A stretch of DNA of 64,000 bases from Bacteroidales bacterium (GTDB lineage: Bacteria; Bacteroidota; Bacteroidia; Bacteroidales; 4484-276). Below, piece after piece: positions 8,176 through 17,385 of the stretch. The notes beneath the pieces were generated by a model that made no database searches, had not been told where the DNA came from, and saw nothing but the letters and a program-made list of their open reading frames with translations. A program made the position numbers and the translations under genes. How positions within the stretch are numbered: position 1 is the stretch's first letter; each line of letters begins with the position of its first letter. The stretch is taken from contig DASRND010000036.1 of NCBI GenBank assembly GCA_035647615.1, positions 186,001-250,000 of the forward strand, written 5' to 3'.

Positions 8176-9438
8176 ATGACCAAACCTACTGCTATCAATT
8201 CCGAAACGCTCGATCTTGTGATGCGTGAGGAGGATTTTATCATTTATCATGAGGGGGCGCCGCTCACCACTCCGTTGGGTGCCGAGTTTGCACATGCGGA
8301 CGCACGAATTCTCAAACATCTGCTTGTGAAATTTACGCTCAGTGGCAGTTACGATGCCGCCGGGATGAATGGCGCCGCCATTTTCTCGTTTGCAAAAGAT
8401 CGCATCGAAAAAGGAGATGATCCGGTTGCCACAAATTTCGAAAGTCTTTATGCAAAAGGCGCACTTTTGCACAGTCGCAGTACCGGCAAACCCCAGCCGC
8501 TGATAGATATCGCTGGCACAATCGATTTCTATGATAAAAATCCGGAGGTGATGAATCTGATTTTTTGGAGCGTCTCGGTGATGAGCGAGGCCTACCGTAG
8601 TTTTGTAAGTCAATTTGAGAATGACGCAACTCCGGGGGATGGAGCCGATATTCTGCAAAAGCAGCTAAAGAACTTTTATAATGATTTTTCGGTGGAGAAA
8701 AAAGCTGCCGTCAACCTTTTGCTCACCGGCCATCAAAATGGATTGATGCTTCCGCTGATGCTGGTGTCGCACGTAATCACCCCAAGTGAATACGCCAACA
8801 GCACGCTGGCATTGCAAATGACCAAAACAAATATCGCAAAAGACTCAGAAGCGTTCCTTGATATTCTGCGCCAGCCATTGCAGCGCGTCAGGGAGCTGCA
8901 CAACGAGGCATTGAATACCATTGAGTTTTTGGGATTTTTTGATAAAGGACAAAATAAGATTTCTGTGATTCATGAGCTTATCAGCCTCGGCGAAAGCAAC
9001 AGCCTGGAGTTTAAAAGTACCTTTCGCTGGAATTTGTATCAAAACAAAAAAAATCCGGCCATCGAACATACGGCACTAAAAACTATGGCAGCCTTTATGA
9101 ACAGCGCCGGCGGCGACCTGCTCATTGGGGTGGAAGACAACGGCAACATCCTGGGCATCGAGATGGATCAGTTTGACAATACCGACAAATTTCTGCTGCA
9201 TGTGTGGGCGCTCATCAAGTCGTCGATGGGGCAACAGGTAAGCCCTTACCTGAAAACCACCCTTGAAACCATTGGCCAGCGCACCGTTTGCCGTGTGCAT
9301 TGCCTTCCTGCTCCAGCGCCTGTGTTTCTGCGGCAAAAAGGCTTCGACGAAAGTTTTTACATCCGCACCGGCCCCGGCACTGCCAGCCTCGAAATAAGCG
9401 AAGCGCTGGAGTACATCGCCGAGCATTGGAAGAAATAG
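8176..9438 (+). CDS. AlbA_2 (Schlafen-type) DNA/ATP-binding domain protein with unrecognised N-terminal domain
   Basis: A 420-residue soluble protein. The C-terminal part (from about residue 270) carries an AlbA_2 domain, formerly AAA_4: ESNSLEFKSTFRW, then MAAFMNSAGGDLLIGVEDNGNILGIE, and a closing YIRTGPGTASLE. Such domains occur in transcription regulators and defence-linked proteins. The first 265 residues (VMREEDFIIYHEGAP through HEALNTIEFLGFFDKG) form an alpha/beta then helical region that I do not recognise. It has no signal peptide or membrane segment. It shares a bidirectional promoter with the GH13 lipoprotein gene, although no functional link is evident. Confidence 0.8.
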   Translation: MTKPTAINSETLDLVMREEDFIIYHEGAPLTTPLGAEFAHADARILKHLLVKFTLSGSYDAAGMNGAAIFSFAKDRIEKGDDPVATNFESLYAKGALLHSRSTGKPQPLIDIAGTIDFYDKNPEVMNLIFWSVSVMSEAYRSFVSQFENDATPGDGADILQKQLKNFYNDFSVEKKAAVNLLLTGHQNGLMLPLMLVSHVITPSEYANSTLALQMTKTNIAKDSEAFLDILRQPLQRVRELHNEALNTIEFLGFFDKGQNKISVIHELISLGESNSLEFKSTFRWNLYQNKKNPAIEHTALKTMAAFMNSAGGDLLIGVEDNGNILGIEMDQFDNTDKFLLHVWALIKSSMGQQVSPYLKTTLETIGQRTVCRVHCLPAPAPVFLRQKGFDESFYIRTGPGTASLEISEALEYIAEHWKK

Positions 9439-9537
9439 TTGGAGGGTTTAAACGAAAACGCCTGGGCTATGAAATTAAGAGATTTGTAAATTGTCAGAGA
9501 AGTAGCCTTTTGCTTAAAACGTAAAGATCAGCTCCAT

Positions 9538-12069
9538 TTATTCCGAAACAACCAGCACCGCCTCCTGCGTAGCAAAAAGCCAATAAGATTTCCCAGGTTC
9601 AAGTACTTGCAGTGTAGCAATATCCTTTTCCGGCCACCACACTTTTGTGCCAGCCACCTCTTTGATTGCTTTAATCACTTCGGTTGGTTGCGATGTTAGT
9701 TGCTGCGACAACAAAGGCTCAGCAATGATAATGGGCAAGAGATTCCAGCCGGCATGAAGGTTTATGGTTTTGTTGGTAATTACAGTACCCGGAATGGTAA
9801 GAGTTGCCGGTTCGGTCATTTTTATAAAATACCCTTTACGGGAATTCCAATCAAAAGGAGCTTGTGGATTATTTTCCGGCAGCAGGGCGCCTGCTTCTCC
9901 GGCCAAAAAGATCAAATCGTCGATCACTTCACCAAAAATTGTAGCGGCATCATTTTCTTCAGGGTTTACATAAAGTGAAAGCCCACTCCATCCGGCAGAT
10001 AAGGTTATCTGTTGTGCAGCTTCATTGCGCAGCAGCGCCTTCCAGCCACTTTTTGTGTTGTTGTAGTCGGAATGAAATACAAACGTCAGCGCACCGGCGG
10101 CGTTGGTTGCTACAATCTTTCCGGGGCTTTGTGTGCCGCACCAGGTGCCGAACAGAGGAGCTGCAGAAGAAGCACCGTCATAAATTTTTAAATAATCATA
10201 GCTACACGAAGCCTGGCTTTCGATTGAAAACTCCAGAAAGTCAACGCTAACTTTGGCCTGGAGTGCTTTTGGCAAAAAAGTCGTCGTCAGATTTTGGTTG
10301 TTGCCATAATTGTTATTCTCACCACCTGAATCATAAAATAATCCTCCCGAAAGTGTCAGCGTCTGATTGGCCATTAATACAGGCGCATCTACATTTATAA
10401 AATTGGTTTTTGAAGAGGTTGCGGTATGGCCGGTGGCATCGGTAATCGTCAGCGAAACATTGTATTGCCCGGGCGAAGTGTAAATAATGCCTGACGGATT
10501 TTTTGCAGTTGAAACAGCGGGCATTCCTCCTTCAAAATGCCACTGCCACGACACGGGATTCCCGGTGCTAAAATCAGTAAAGTTGATGCTACTGCCTGTT
10601 GCGATTGCATTTTGCGAAGCTTCAAAATCAACCACAAGTCCGGCGGGGGTTAGTATTACATCAATTTCTGTGGTGAGATTATAACTGACTCCTACGGCGG
10701 GAATGGTGCGCGGCAAATATCCCAACGCGGAGAAAGTGAGATTGTAAGTTCCCGGTGCTAAAAGTCGCTGGTAAAATCCTGTGAGGCTGTCGGCAAACAC
10801 CCACGACTGGTCGATGTCGTGCCCATTGATAAAAACTTTTGCATTAATCGGTTCGCCGGTGAGCGCATCCGTAACGATGCCGGCCACGCCATATCGGCAT
10901 TGGCTGTAATAATTCATCAGCGAACGGTAATTCCACTGCCAGTGATTTTCGAGTGCGGAGGTGGAAAGTTTTTTCGTATTCGACAGCTCCATGGTCACCT
11001 CACGGCAGTGGTGGAAATAGTTCATATAATCCTGCCGTCCGCCACTGATGCTGTACCATTGGCAGCCATTAACAATCCCGTTGTCCTTAAATTTGAGATA
11101 GGATGCGGGCGAATAAAGATGAACAGTATCGGCGTATTGTCGCGAAACATGCCGCCACCATATGTTGTCAGCAGCCGGCTGCGACCAGGTATCCCATGGG
11201 TAATTTATCACTTCGGCGCCGCTATGCATGTTGGCCGACATCACGAAATTTTGCTCTTCGGCCAGTTGCATAAATGCAATAGTTTCAGGCTGCCAGGCTT
11301 TGCCGTCGGGATGCTGTCCATCTTCCGGATCAGGATAATTACGGTTGAGATCCACAGAATTTCCATTGTAACGACGCGAGTCGTTTACAGTATGGTTACC
11401 GCCATAAAAAGTGCCGTCGGGGTTGGCCAATGGATTTATCCAAATTTCGGTGTTATCAATCAAATCAGTAATGGCGGCATCCTGACCGTAACCTGACAAA
11501 AGATAATCGGCCAGCCGCAGCAGCAGGATGTAGCCGACAAGCTCATCGCCATGCATGGTTCCGGTATAAAGAAACTGTGGCTCAGCCTCACGCACACCCA
11601 CATTATCCGAAATGCGCAGCATCATCAGTTCGCGTCCGTTAACTGTTTGCCCGATGCTGAAACACTGACAAAGCGAGGGATAAGTATTGGCAAATTGTTG
11701 CATCATATCGAGGTAGGCGGTGTAGGTAGGATAAAAATCCCAGCTCCGGATATTCCGGATATCTACATTGTCGCGCATCTCCACCGGCACATCAAGCAAT
11801 CCGGGCGCCAGAAGGATTGTATAATCAAAACCGGCTTGCTTAAAGGCCGTAAACTCCTTTTCATTTGCGTAAGCAAAAACAGTATCGCCGTGCAGACAAT
11901 CCACCGATACGAGATGTGAAATCTTATTCACCAAATCCCGGTCAGGAACAATAGTTTGGAAATAAACCTCACCGCGTGTAGCAAGAATTTCTTCCGGTGA
12001 AAGCGTTTGTGCAGAAAGCACGAGCCGGGAGGCCAAAAAGATCAGGAGCAGAAGTCGGGATATTTTCAT
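9538..12069 (-). CDS. Secreted M14 zinc carboxypeptidase with PKD and C-terminal surface modules
   Basis: An 843-residue exported metallopeptidase. A signal peptide (1-20) precedes a propeptide-like region, then the M14 domain (about 110-390). Zinc ligands are His173 and Glu176 in MHGDELVGY and His282 in NMHSGAE; substrate-binding NRNYP (242-246) and the catalytic Glu361 in MELSNTK are present. After this come a carboxypeptidase-regulatory-like domain (about 395-475), a PKD domain (WQWHFEGGMP, about 478-560) and a CUB-like domain (DSGGENNNYGNNQNL to FVFHSDYNNTKSGW). The last 150 residues (from WSGLSLYVNP to the end) repeat a module also seen in the large T9SS protein at 30.6 kb. A typical T9SS sorting domain is not evident. 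Confidence 0.92.
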   Translation of the reverse strand: MKISRLLLLIFLASRLVLSAQTLSPEEILATRGEVYFQTIVPDRDLVNKISHLVSVDCLHGDTVFAYANEKEFTAFKQAGFDYTILLAPGLLDVPVEMRDNVDIRNIRSWDFYPTYTAYLDMMQQFANTYPSLCQCFSIGQTVNGRELMMLRISDNVGVREAEPQFLYTGTMHGDELVGYILLLRLADYLLSGYGQDAAITDLIDNTEIWINPLANPDGTFYGGNHTVNDSRRYNGNSVDLNRNYPDPEDGQHPDGKAWQPETIAFMQLAEEQNFVMSANMHSGAEVINYPWDTWSQPAADNIWWRHVSRQYADTVHLYSPASYLKFKDNGIVNGCQWYSISGGRQDYMNYFHHCREVTMELSNTKKLSTSALENHWQWNYRSLMNYYSQCRYGVAGIVTDALTGEPINAKVFINGHDIDQSWVFADSLTGFYQRLLAPGTYNLTFSALGYLPRTIPAVGVSYNLTTEIDVILTPAGLVVDFEASQNAIATGSSINFTDFSTGNPVSWQWHFEGGMPAVSTAKNPSGIIYTSPGQYNVSLTITDATGHTATSSKTNFINVDAPVLMANQTLTLSGGLFYDSGGENNNYGNNQNLTTTFLPKALQAKVSVDFLEFSIESQASCSYDYLKIYDGASSAAPLFGTWCGTQSPGKIVATNAAGALTFVFHSDYNNTKSGWKALLRNEAAQQITLSAGWSGLSLYVNPEENDAATIFGEVIDDLIFLAGEAGALLPENNPQAPFDWNSRKGYFIKMTEPATLTIPGTVITNKTINLHAGWNLLPIIIAEPLLSQQLTSQPTEVIKAIKEVAGTKVWWPEKDIATLQVLEPGKSYWLFATQEAVLVVSE

Positions 12070-12095
12070 GATGCAAAGGATTAAAATGGTTGCCT

Positions 12096-12103
12096 CAAAA
12101 ATA
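12096..12103 (-). promoter_or_regulatory. -7 box of the M14 peptidase gene
   Basis: TATTTTTG on the minus strand, 26 nt before the ATG; a TTG lies about 24 nt upstream of the box, slightly farther than usual. Confidence 0.45.
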
Positions 12104-12225
12104 GGTAAAACTTGATAATGCGGAAAGCAAGGTGCAAGGCGTAAATCTTAGGGTTTGGACTGGAGCTGTCATCCCAAACACTTCCGGCTGGGAACTGAAG
12201 ACTGCCTGCTGAAGACTGGGGGCTC

Positions 12226-14526
12226 CTATCGCAGGATGCTTTTATTGAAGATGATGTAGCCGACATTAAGACCTATAAAAAACTTCTCTTCGGGGCTATC
12301 GAAATAGTTAACCGAAAGGCTTACAGGACCAATAAGCGTATGGTAAACGATGGCGCCGGAGAATATCCAATATCGGTCGTCGAAAGGATCGCCATAAAAA
12401 GCCAGATTAGTGGCGTCTCTTTTAATGCTCTGGTAGGGTTGAAACAGATAGACTTCTGAGCGCAGATCGATGTTGCGGGTGGGGCTCCACACAGCTTTTA
12501 AACCGGCAGCACCATATTTATAAGCGCGGTAGTGGAGCAGAAACATCGTCTTGCTTTCGGGTACCGGCTCAAATGCCGGGGCAGCCAATACGCTGGAGGT
12601 ATAATTGCCAAAAAACTCCTGATTGGAAAGATGGATGCGGCCGTAAAAACCAAACTTTACCGGTCCTAGCTTCTGGAAATAATTGTCCCAGAGTAAATCT
12701 ACAAAAGCCCACCGGTGAAACTTGCCAGCGCGTGCCTGCTGAATGTTGCTGACAGAGCCACTCTCAAAAGCTTCGTCGCCCCACACCATTCCGGTGGAGA
12801 TGCTAAAACGTGCTCCGGCAGTGGCATACTGCTTCCTGTTGAGCGAGTTAAGCTCCCAGCAAAGGCCACTTTGCAAAAAGTCGAACCGGGTTCGGTCGGC
12901 GGTGTCGGAGCGGGCAAAAATATTGTCCTGGTAATATTCATTTTGGAAACGTCCAAGCGCAAAATCCGCTTCGAGCCGCCCATTTACGGTGAGAGGCACG
13001 CCGGCGTATACATCCAGGAAGTTTTCGTTTTGTATTAAAAAAGAAGGGGTCACATCTTCAATGAAATGAATAGTGCTTTTGAAATAATCAAAATGATTGT
13101 AAACGATGATGCCGCCGGCATATAAAGGAATTTTTCCGGGTAAGTCGAACCGAGCGCCTGCCAGCGCCGACGTGTAAAAGCGACCAAAATAAACATTGAG
13201 CTTCAGCCGCAAGGCCTCTCGAAAAAGATGACGGTAGTTGAGTTCGGCAAAAGCAAGATTGGCGGTGCGCGTAGAAATGTTGCCACCGAGTGTCAAAGTA
13301 AAAGGGTTGGCAGGGCGAAGATCGAGATAAAGATCGTAAAGGTTGGTTTTTGGATTGAGCTTCATGTGGCTGCCATCAAGCTTCAGCTTATCGTCGGCGG
13401 CAAGTTTAAAATATTGATTCGAAATCTCGTCGAGTGTCGAATTATCCTTGCGATGTGTCAGCGTGCGGTACACATATTCCGTTTCGCTGGGCTTTAGCCC
13501 GCTGATGTAGATACTGTCGATGATGTAAGGTTGTTTTCGGGCATTGAACTGCCGGCGCAATGAGTCGACCTGTTGCGCGGTTCTCTGCTCGGTTATCCTG
13601 GCTTTTATCTGTGGCATGTTCTGCATGGCAATGTCGTAGCCAGCCTGTATAAATGCTTTTGAAAGTGTAAAGTCTGTAAGATTTACCTTGGGCAAATGAG
13701 GCTCAAGCAAAATGCCCGCAGCGGAATCGAGTGCAAAATCAGTATCGCACATCAACATATTTTGTACTTGCGAAAGCACATCTTCTGCCTTGGGTTTTGG
13801 ATAGTTGCCCGACACTTTGCTGCCGATGATAAGCGCAGGGCCGAAATCGGCGGTTACTACATCTGTAGGAAAGTTGTTGTACATGCCCCCATCGAAAAGC
13901 AAACGACCGTCGATTTCTATTGGTGTAAACAAAAACGGAAAAGTAATGCTTGCTCTCACGCTGCGCGCCAGGTCGCCATGCCGAAGTGTCAGCGCCTTGC
14001 TTGAGTCGATGTCGGCAGCCACACAACGAAAAGGGATCATCAGATTGTCGAAGTTATAATTGGCCACAGCAGAGGCATCGGAGAGCAGACGTGTGATCTG
14101 AAAGTCGAGTTCTACGGGAGTCTTTATCCCGGAAGGCAATACTTTTGAAAAGCGATTTTTAAACTGCAGATTCAGATCAACCCATCCGGCATCAGGCAGA
14201 TCGCTGGTGTAATACCACGAATAGCTCCGGCTGAGGTCGCCGGCAATCCAGCGCCTGAAATCCTCCGAGGTAAAAATGTCTTCGATTTCCTGAGGTGAAA
14301 ACCCGGCAGCATACATAGCGCCCACAGCAGCTCCTATGGATGTTCCGGCAATGTAGTCGATAGGAATGTTGTTTTCTTCGAGCGCTTTTATCACGCCGAT
14401 GTGCGCCATACCACGTGAGCCGCCACCACTAAGTACGAGCGCGTTGCCCTGTTGCGCCGACGCTGGCAGCCAGGCAACCAGAACCAACATCAACAACAAA
14501 AATAATTTACCTACGGAATGATCCAC
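12226..14526 (-). CDS. Patatin-like phospholipase fused to an Omp85-type outer-membrane barrel
   Basis: About 766 residues. A signal peptide (KLFLLLMLVLVAWLPASAQ) precedes a patatin domain with the oxyanion-hole motif SGGGSRGMAHIG, nucleophile Ser63 in GTSIG and Asp212 in FDGGMYNNFP (numbered from the GTG at 14526). A POTRA-like segment (about 325-410, IDSIYISGLKPSETEYVYR) and a C-terminal beta-barrel with alternating aromatic strands follow. This is the layout of type Vd autotransporters such as PlpD, though the fused esterase often stays cell-attached in Bacteroidota. There is no ATG upstream of the signal peptide; GTG (14526 or 14529) or TTG (14550) must be used. It is transcribed toward the M14 peptidase, 156 bp away. 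Confidence 0.9.
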   Translation of the reverse strand: MDHSVGKLFLLLMLVLVAWLPASAQQGNALVLSGGGSRGMAHIGVIKALEENNIPIDYIAGTSIGAAVGAMYAAGFSPQEIEDIFTSEDFRRWIAGDLSRSYSWYYTSDLPDAGWVDLNLQFKNRFSKVLPSGIKTPVELDFQITRLLSDASAVANYNFDNLMIPFRCVAADIDSSKALTLRHGDLARSVRASITFPFLFTPIEIDGRLLFDGGMYNNFPTDVVTADFGPALIIGSKVSGNYPKPKAEDVLSQVQNMLMCDTDFALDSAAGILLEPHLPKVNLTDFTLSKAFIQAGYDIAMQNMPQIKARITEQRTAQQVDSLRRQFNARKQPYIIDSIYISGLKPSETEYVYRTLTHRKDNSTLDEISNQYFKLAADDKLKLDGSHMKLNPKTNLYDLYLDLRPANPFTLTLGGNISTRTANLAFAELNYRHLFREALRLKLNVYFGRFYTSALAGARFDLPGKIPLYAGGIIVYNHFDYFKSTIHFIEDVTPSFLIQNENFLDVYAGVPLTVNGRLEADFALGRFQNEYYQDNIFARSDTADRTRFDFLQSGLCWELNSLNRKQYATAGARFSISTGMVWGDEAFESGSVSNIQQARAGKFHRWAFVDLLWDNYFQKLGPVKFGFYGRIHLSNQEFFGNYTSSVLAAPAFEPVPESKTMFLLHYRAYKYGAAGLKAVWSPTRNIDLRSEVYLFQPYQSIKRDATNLAFYGDPFDDRYWIFSGAIVYHTLIGPVSLSVNYFDSPEEKFFIGLNVGYIIFNKSILR

Positions 14527-14636
14527 CACTAACCTTTGCTTTGGATGCAAACGATGGTTTTAGAGATAAATTTTTAATTCGGCGGGTAAAAAATTAATCC
14601 TGTTTCAACGGGGTGGAAATTTGCAAAGTAATTACA

Positions 14637-14684
14637 AAAAAAACTGCCTTCGCTTATTTTGATAATGGCAAAGGCAGTTTTATG
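14637..14684 (-). terminator. Rho-independent terminator of the PLP lyase gene
   Basis: On the minus strand, arms 14671-14681 and 14640-14650 (aaaactgcctt against aaggcagtttt, 11 bp, perfect) are followed by a run of eight Ts, directly after the stop codon at 14709. Confidence 0.85.
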
Positions 14685-14708
14685 AAAAAAGAAGGTTTTT
14701 AACCCGGC

Positions 14709-15890
14709 TTATACTTTGTCGAGTGCCTGGGTGAGGTCGGCAATGATGTCCTCTACATCTTCAATTCCTACAGAGATGCGCACCAGTCCGTCGGTAATAT
14801 TGGCTTCGATTTTTTTCTCATGTGAAATCTTGGAGTGCGTCATGGAGGCAGGGTGCTGTATCAGCGACTCTATGCCACCGAGTGAAACTGCAAGCATCAC
14901 CAATTTCACACCGTCCATCATCCGCTTTCCGGCATCCAGTCCGCCTTTAAGCTCAAGCGACATCATCGATCCGGGGCCACGCATTTGTTTTTGTGCCAAT
15001 TCATATTGTGGATGCGACTTCAACCCGGGATATCTAATCCAGGCTACTTTAGGATGACTTTCGAGAAATTCGGCAACTTTCTGTGCTGATTGCTGTGATC
15101 TTTCTACACGCAAAGAGAGAGTTTTCAGTCCGCGGTGGGCCATATAAGCCTGATGCGGATCCATGTTACAGCCCATGTTTTGCATCACAGGCTTTAGTAT
15201 TTTGTGGTACTTTTCGCTGGCTGAAATAATCATACCGGCTACAATGTCGGCATGGCCGTTGAGGGATTTCGTCATCGAATGCACTACAATGTCAGCACCC
15301 AGTTCGATAGGCCGCTGAATGTAAGGACTGCAAAAAGTATTATCCACCACCAACGGGATATTATGTTCATGAGCTATTTCTGCCAAAGCCTTGAGGTCGG
15401 AGATAGCGATGGTAGGGTTAGCAGGTGTTTCGGTATAAATCATTGCTGTTTCGGGACGGATGGCGCGGCGCACCTGATCCAGATCGGTAGTATCGACGTA
15501 GGAATATTCGACGCCAAAACGCGAAAACAAAGTCTCCATCACACCGCGTGCTGGACCATAAATACTATTGTGACTAACGATGTGTTTGCCTGCCCCCAGA
15601 AGAGCCATATAAACCGTGGTGATGGCAGCCATACCCGAGGAGGTTGCAATTCCGCCAAATCCGTTTTCGAGACTGGCCACAGCGCGTTCCAATGCACACA
15701 CGGTGGGATTGCCCAAACGTGTATAGATGAATCCATCGCTTTTGCCTGAAAAACAGTCGGCTCCGTGATCAGCATTTTTAAATCTAAAAGTTGATGTTTG
15801 ATAAATCGGCACGGTAGCGCTTCCAAAAGGATCTTCAATTTCTCCGGCATGCACCTGACGTGTCATAAATCCTGCTTTGTCTATTTTCAT
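14709..15890 (-). CDS. Cys/Met-metabolism PLP enzyme (methionine gamma-lyase or cystathionine lyase type)
   Basis: A 393-residue fold-type I PLP enzyme that would cleave or replace the gamma substituent of methionine, cystathionine or O-acyl-homoserine. The PLP lysine is Lys208 in SMTKSLNGHAD; Asp183 (VVDNTF) and the active-site Tyr111 (IYGPARG) are in place. The position equal to Cys116 of methionine gamma-lyase (YGCTF) is Pro113 here, so the reaction cannot be settled by motif. The ATG at 15890 gives the family length; a longer frame to 15932 overlaps the promoter. A single-gene unit with its own promoter and terminator. Confidence 0.88.
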   Translation of the reverse strand: MKIDKAGFMTRQVHAGEIEDPFGSATVPIYQTSTFRFKNADHGADCFSGKSDGFIYTRLGNPTVCALERAVASLENGFGGIATSSGMAAITTVYMALLGAGKHIVSHNSIYGPARGVMETLFSRFGVEYSYVDTTDLDQVRRAIRPETAMIYTETPANPTIAISDLKALAEIAHEHNIPLVVDNTFCSPYIQRPIELGADIVVHSMTKSLNGHADIVAGMIISASEKYHKILKPVMQNMGCNMDPHQAYMAHRGLKTLSLRVERSQQSAQKVAEFLESHPKVAWIRYPGLKSHPQYELAQKQMRGPGSMMSLELKGGLDAGKRMMDGVKLVMLAVSLGGIESLIQHPASMTHSKISHEKKIEANITDGLVRISVGIEDVEDIIADLTQALDKV

Positions 15891-15929
15891 TAGTATTACT
15901 TTTTTATAAATAAGTATTTGTATGGCGGG

Positions 15930-15937
15930 CAAAGGTA
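15930..15937 (-). promoter_or_regulatory. -7 box of the PLP lyase gene
   Basis: TACCTTTG on the minus strand, 39 nt upstream of the ATG at 15890. It fits TAnnTTTG; the -33 site is unclear. Confidence 0.4.
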
Positions 15938-16063
15938 TGGTTCGGATGGATAACCCTACGAGACGGCACGTTACAAATGCTGACAGTCAGAAATAAACGG
16001 TTGTGCTGATCACCATCAGAGTTAAAAAATGAGTGAGCTGGGGTGCAATTTCAGAAATCTAGC

Positions 16064-17296
16064 CTACTTTTTCTTGGGCTTCTTTTTCTTTTTTCCTGAT
16101 TCATCTTCAGCCAGCAACGCACGCCAGTCGTTTTTTGGACCCTTTGCTTCAAGCAATACCTCGTGATATTCCTTTCCGGTAAGCACAATGCGGTGAATGG
16201 GTTTTCCGAGCGAGGCTTCAATTTCTTCGAGCATAGGTTTCTCCTCGCTGCTGCAAAAAGTAATGGCTTGTCCTTTGGCAGTTCCACGGCCCGTGCGGCC
16301 TACGCGATGCACATATTGTTCGGCGCTGTCGGGCAAGTCGTAGTTGATCACAAATTCCACATCCGGAATATCGATGCCACGAGCGCTCACATCGGTAGCG
16401 ATAAGAATTTTAAGGTCGTCGGCTCTGAAGTTTTTCATCGTCAGCTGACGTTCCGCTTGTTCTTTGTCGCCATGGATGGTTTCGGTTGCGATATCCACAC
16501 GTTTCATGGCAGCACTCACTCGTTCGGCGCGGACTTTAGTCCGCACAAATACCAATGTCTTTTTATCAGGATTTTGTCGGATAAAATCTTCAAGGAAAAA
16601 CCTTTTGTCGTCCATCTCCACAAAAGCAACCCCATGCTCGATATTTTTGGCCACCGGGTCTTTGGGCGAAATCTGGATTCTGATTGGATTCACCACCAGC
16701 GAGTAAGCCAGATCTTTTATGGTTTCGTTGATAGTGGCGGAGAAAAATAGCGTCTGCCGTTTTTTGGGTAACAGGCGCATCAGGTCGCGGATATCTTTAA
16801 TAAAACCCATGTCGAGCATGTGATCGGCCTCGTCGAGCACAAGAATTTCCACGCGTCGCAGGTCCAGCGCTTTTTGGCTTACCAGATCGAACATCCGCCC
16901 CGGAGTAGCCACCAAAACATCCACACCATTATTCAACGTGTCTATCTGAGGCTGCTGATCCACACCACCATGAATACAGAAAGTGGTGATGCGTGTATGT
17001 TTGCCAAGCGTCTCAAAAACACCAGCGATTTGCAACGCCAGCTCATGCGTCGGCGCCATCACCAGGCATTTCACTCCGTCAGGCCGGCCAGAGATTTTGC
17101 GGCTTTGCAGCAAATGCAAAACGGGAATGGCAAAAGCAGCCGTCTTGCCCGTGCCCGTCTGTGCTATCGCCAGCACGTCCTCCCCTCTCAGGATGGCAGG
17201 TATAGACTTGAATTGTATGTCGGTGGGCTTTTTAAACTCCAGTTTCGACAAACTGGTTTTGATGCCTTCGTAAATATTGTATTGATCGAATTTCAT
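16064..17296 (-). CDS. DEAD-box ATP-dependent RNA helicase (RhlE-like)
   Basis: A 410-residue RNA helicase. All core motifs are visible: a Q motif (FKKPTDIQFKSIP), Walker A AQTGTGKT (45-52), PTHELALQI, TPGR (131-134), DEAD (155-158), SAT (186-188), ATDVSARGIDIP and YVHRVGRTGR. The end is lysine-rich (GKKKKKPKKK), which probably binds RNA. It resembles the RhlE group, which acts in ribosome assembly and RNA decay at low temperature; which substrate it serves is unknown. A -7 box sits 18 nt upstream of the ATG. Confidence 0.95.
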   Translation of the reverse strand: MKFDQYNIYEGIKTSLSKLEFKKPTDIQFKSIPAILRGEDVLAIAQTGTGKTAAFAIPVLHLLQSRKISGRPDGVKCLVMAPTHELALQIAGVFETLGKHTRITTFCIHGGVDQQPQIDTLNNGVDVLVATPGRMFDLVSQKALDLRRVEILVLDEADHMLDMGFIKDIRDLMRLLPKKRQTLFFSATINETIKDLAYSLVVNPIRIQISPKDPVAKNIEHGVAFVEMDDKRFFLEDFIRQNPDKKTLVFVRTKVRAERVSAAMKRVDIATETIHGDKEQAERQLTMKNFRADDLKILIATDVSARGIDIPDVEFVINYDLPDSAEQYVHRVGRTGRGTAKGQAITFCSSEEKPMLEEIEASLGKPIHRIVLTGKEYHEVLLEAKGPKNDWRALLAEDESGKKKKKPKKK

Positions 17297-17314
17297 AAAC
17301 TAAAAATATAGCTG

Positions 17315-17322
17315 CAAAGATA
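17315..17322 (-). promoter_or_regulatory. -7 box of the DEAD-box helicase gene
   Basis: TATCTTTG on the minus strand, 18 nt before the ATG, implying a leader of only about 10 nt. Confidence 0.4.
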
Positions 17323-17385
17323 GGCAAATGAACAAAGAAGGCTTCCGTATGCTTTTAGGGGCAACTTTTTATAAACAAAAACGGC

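Noticed and set aside
14709..15890. SAM-type riboswitch before the PLP lyase gene.
   Set aside because: The leader from the -7 box is only about 30 nt, too short for a known SAM riboswitch.
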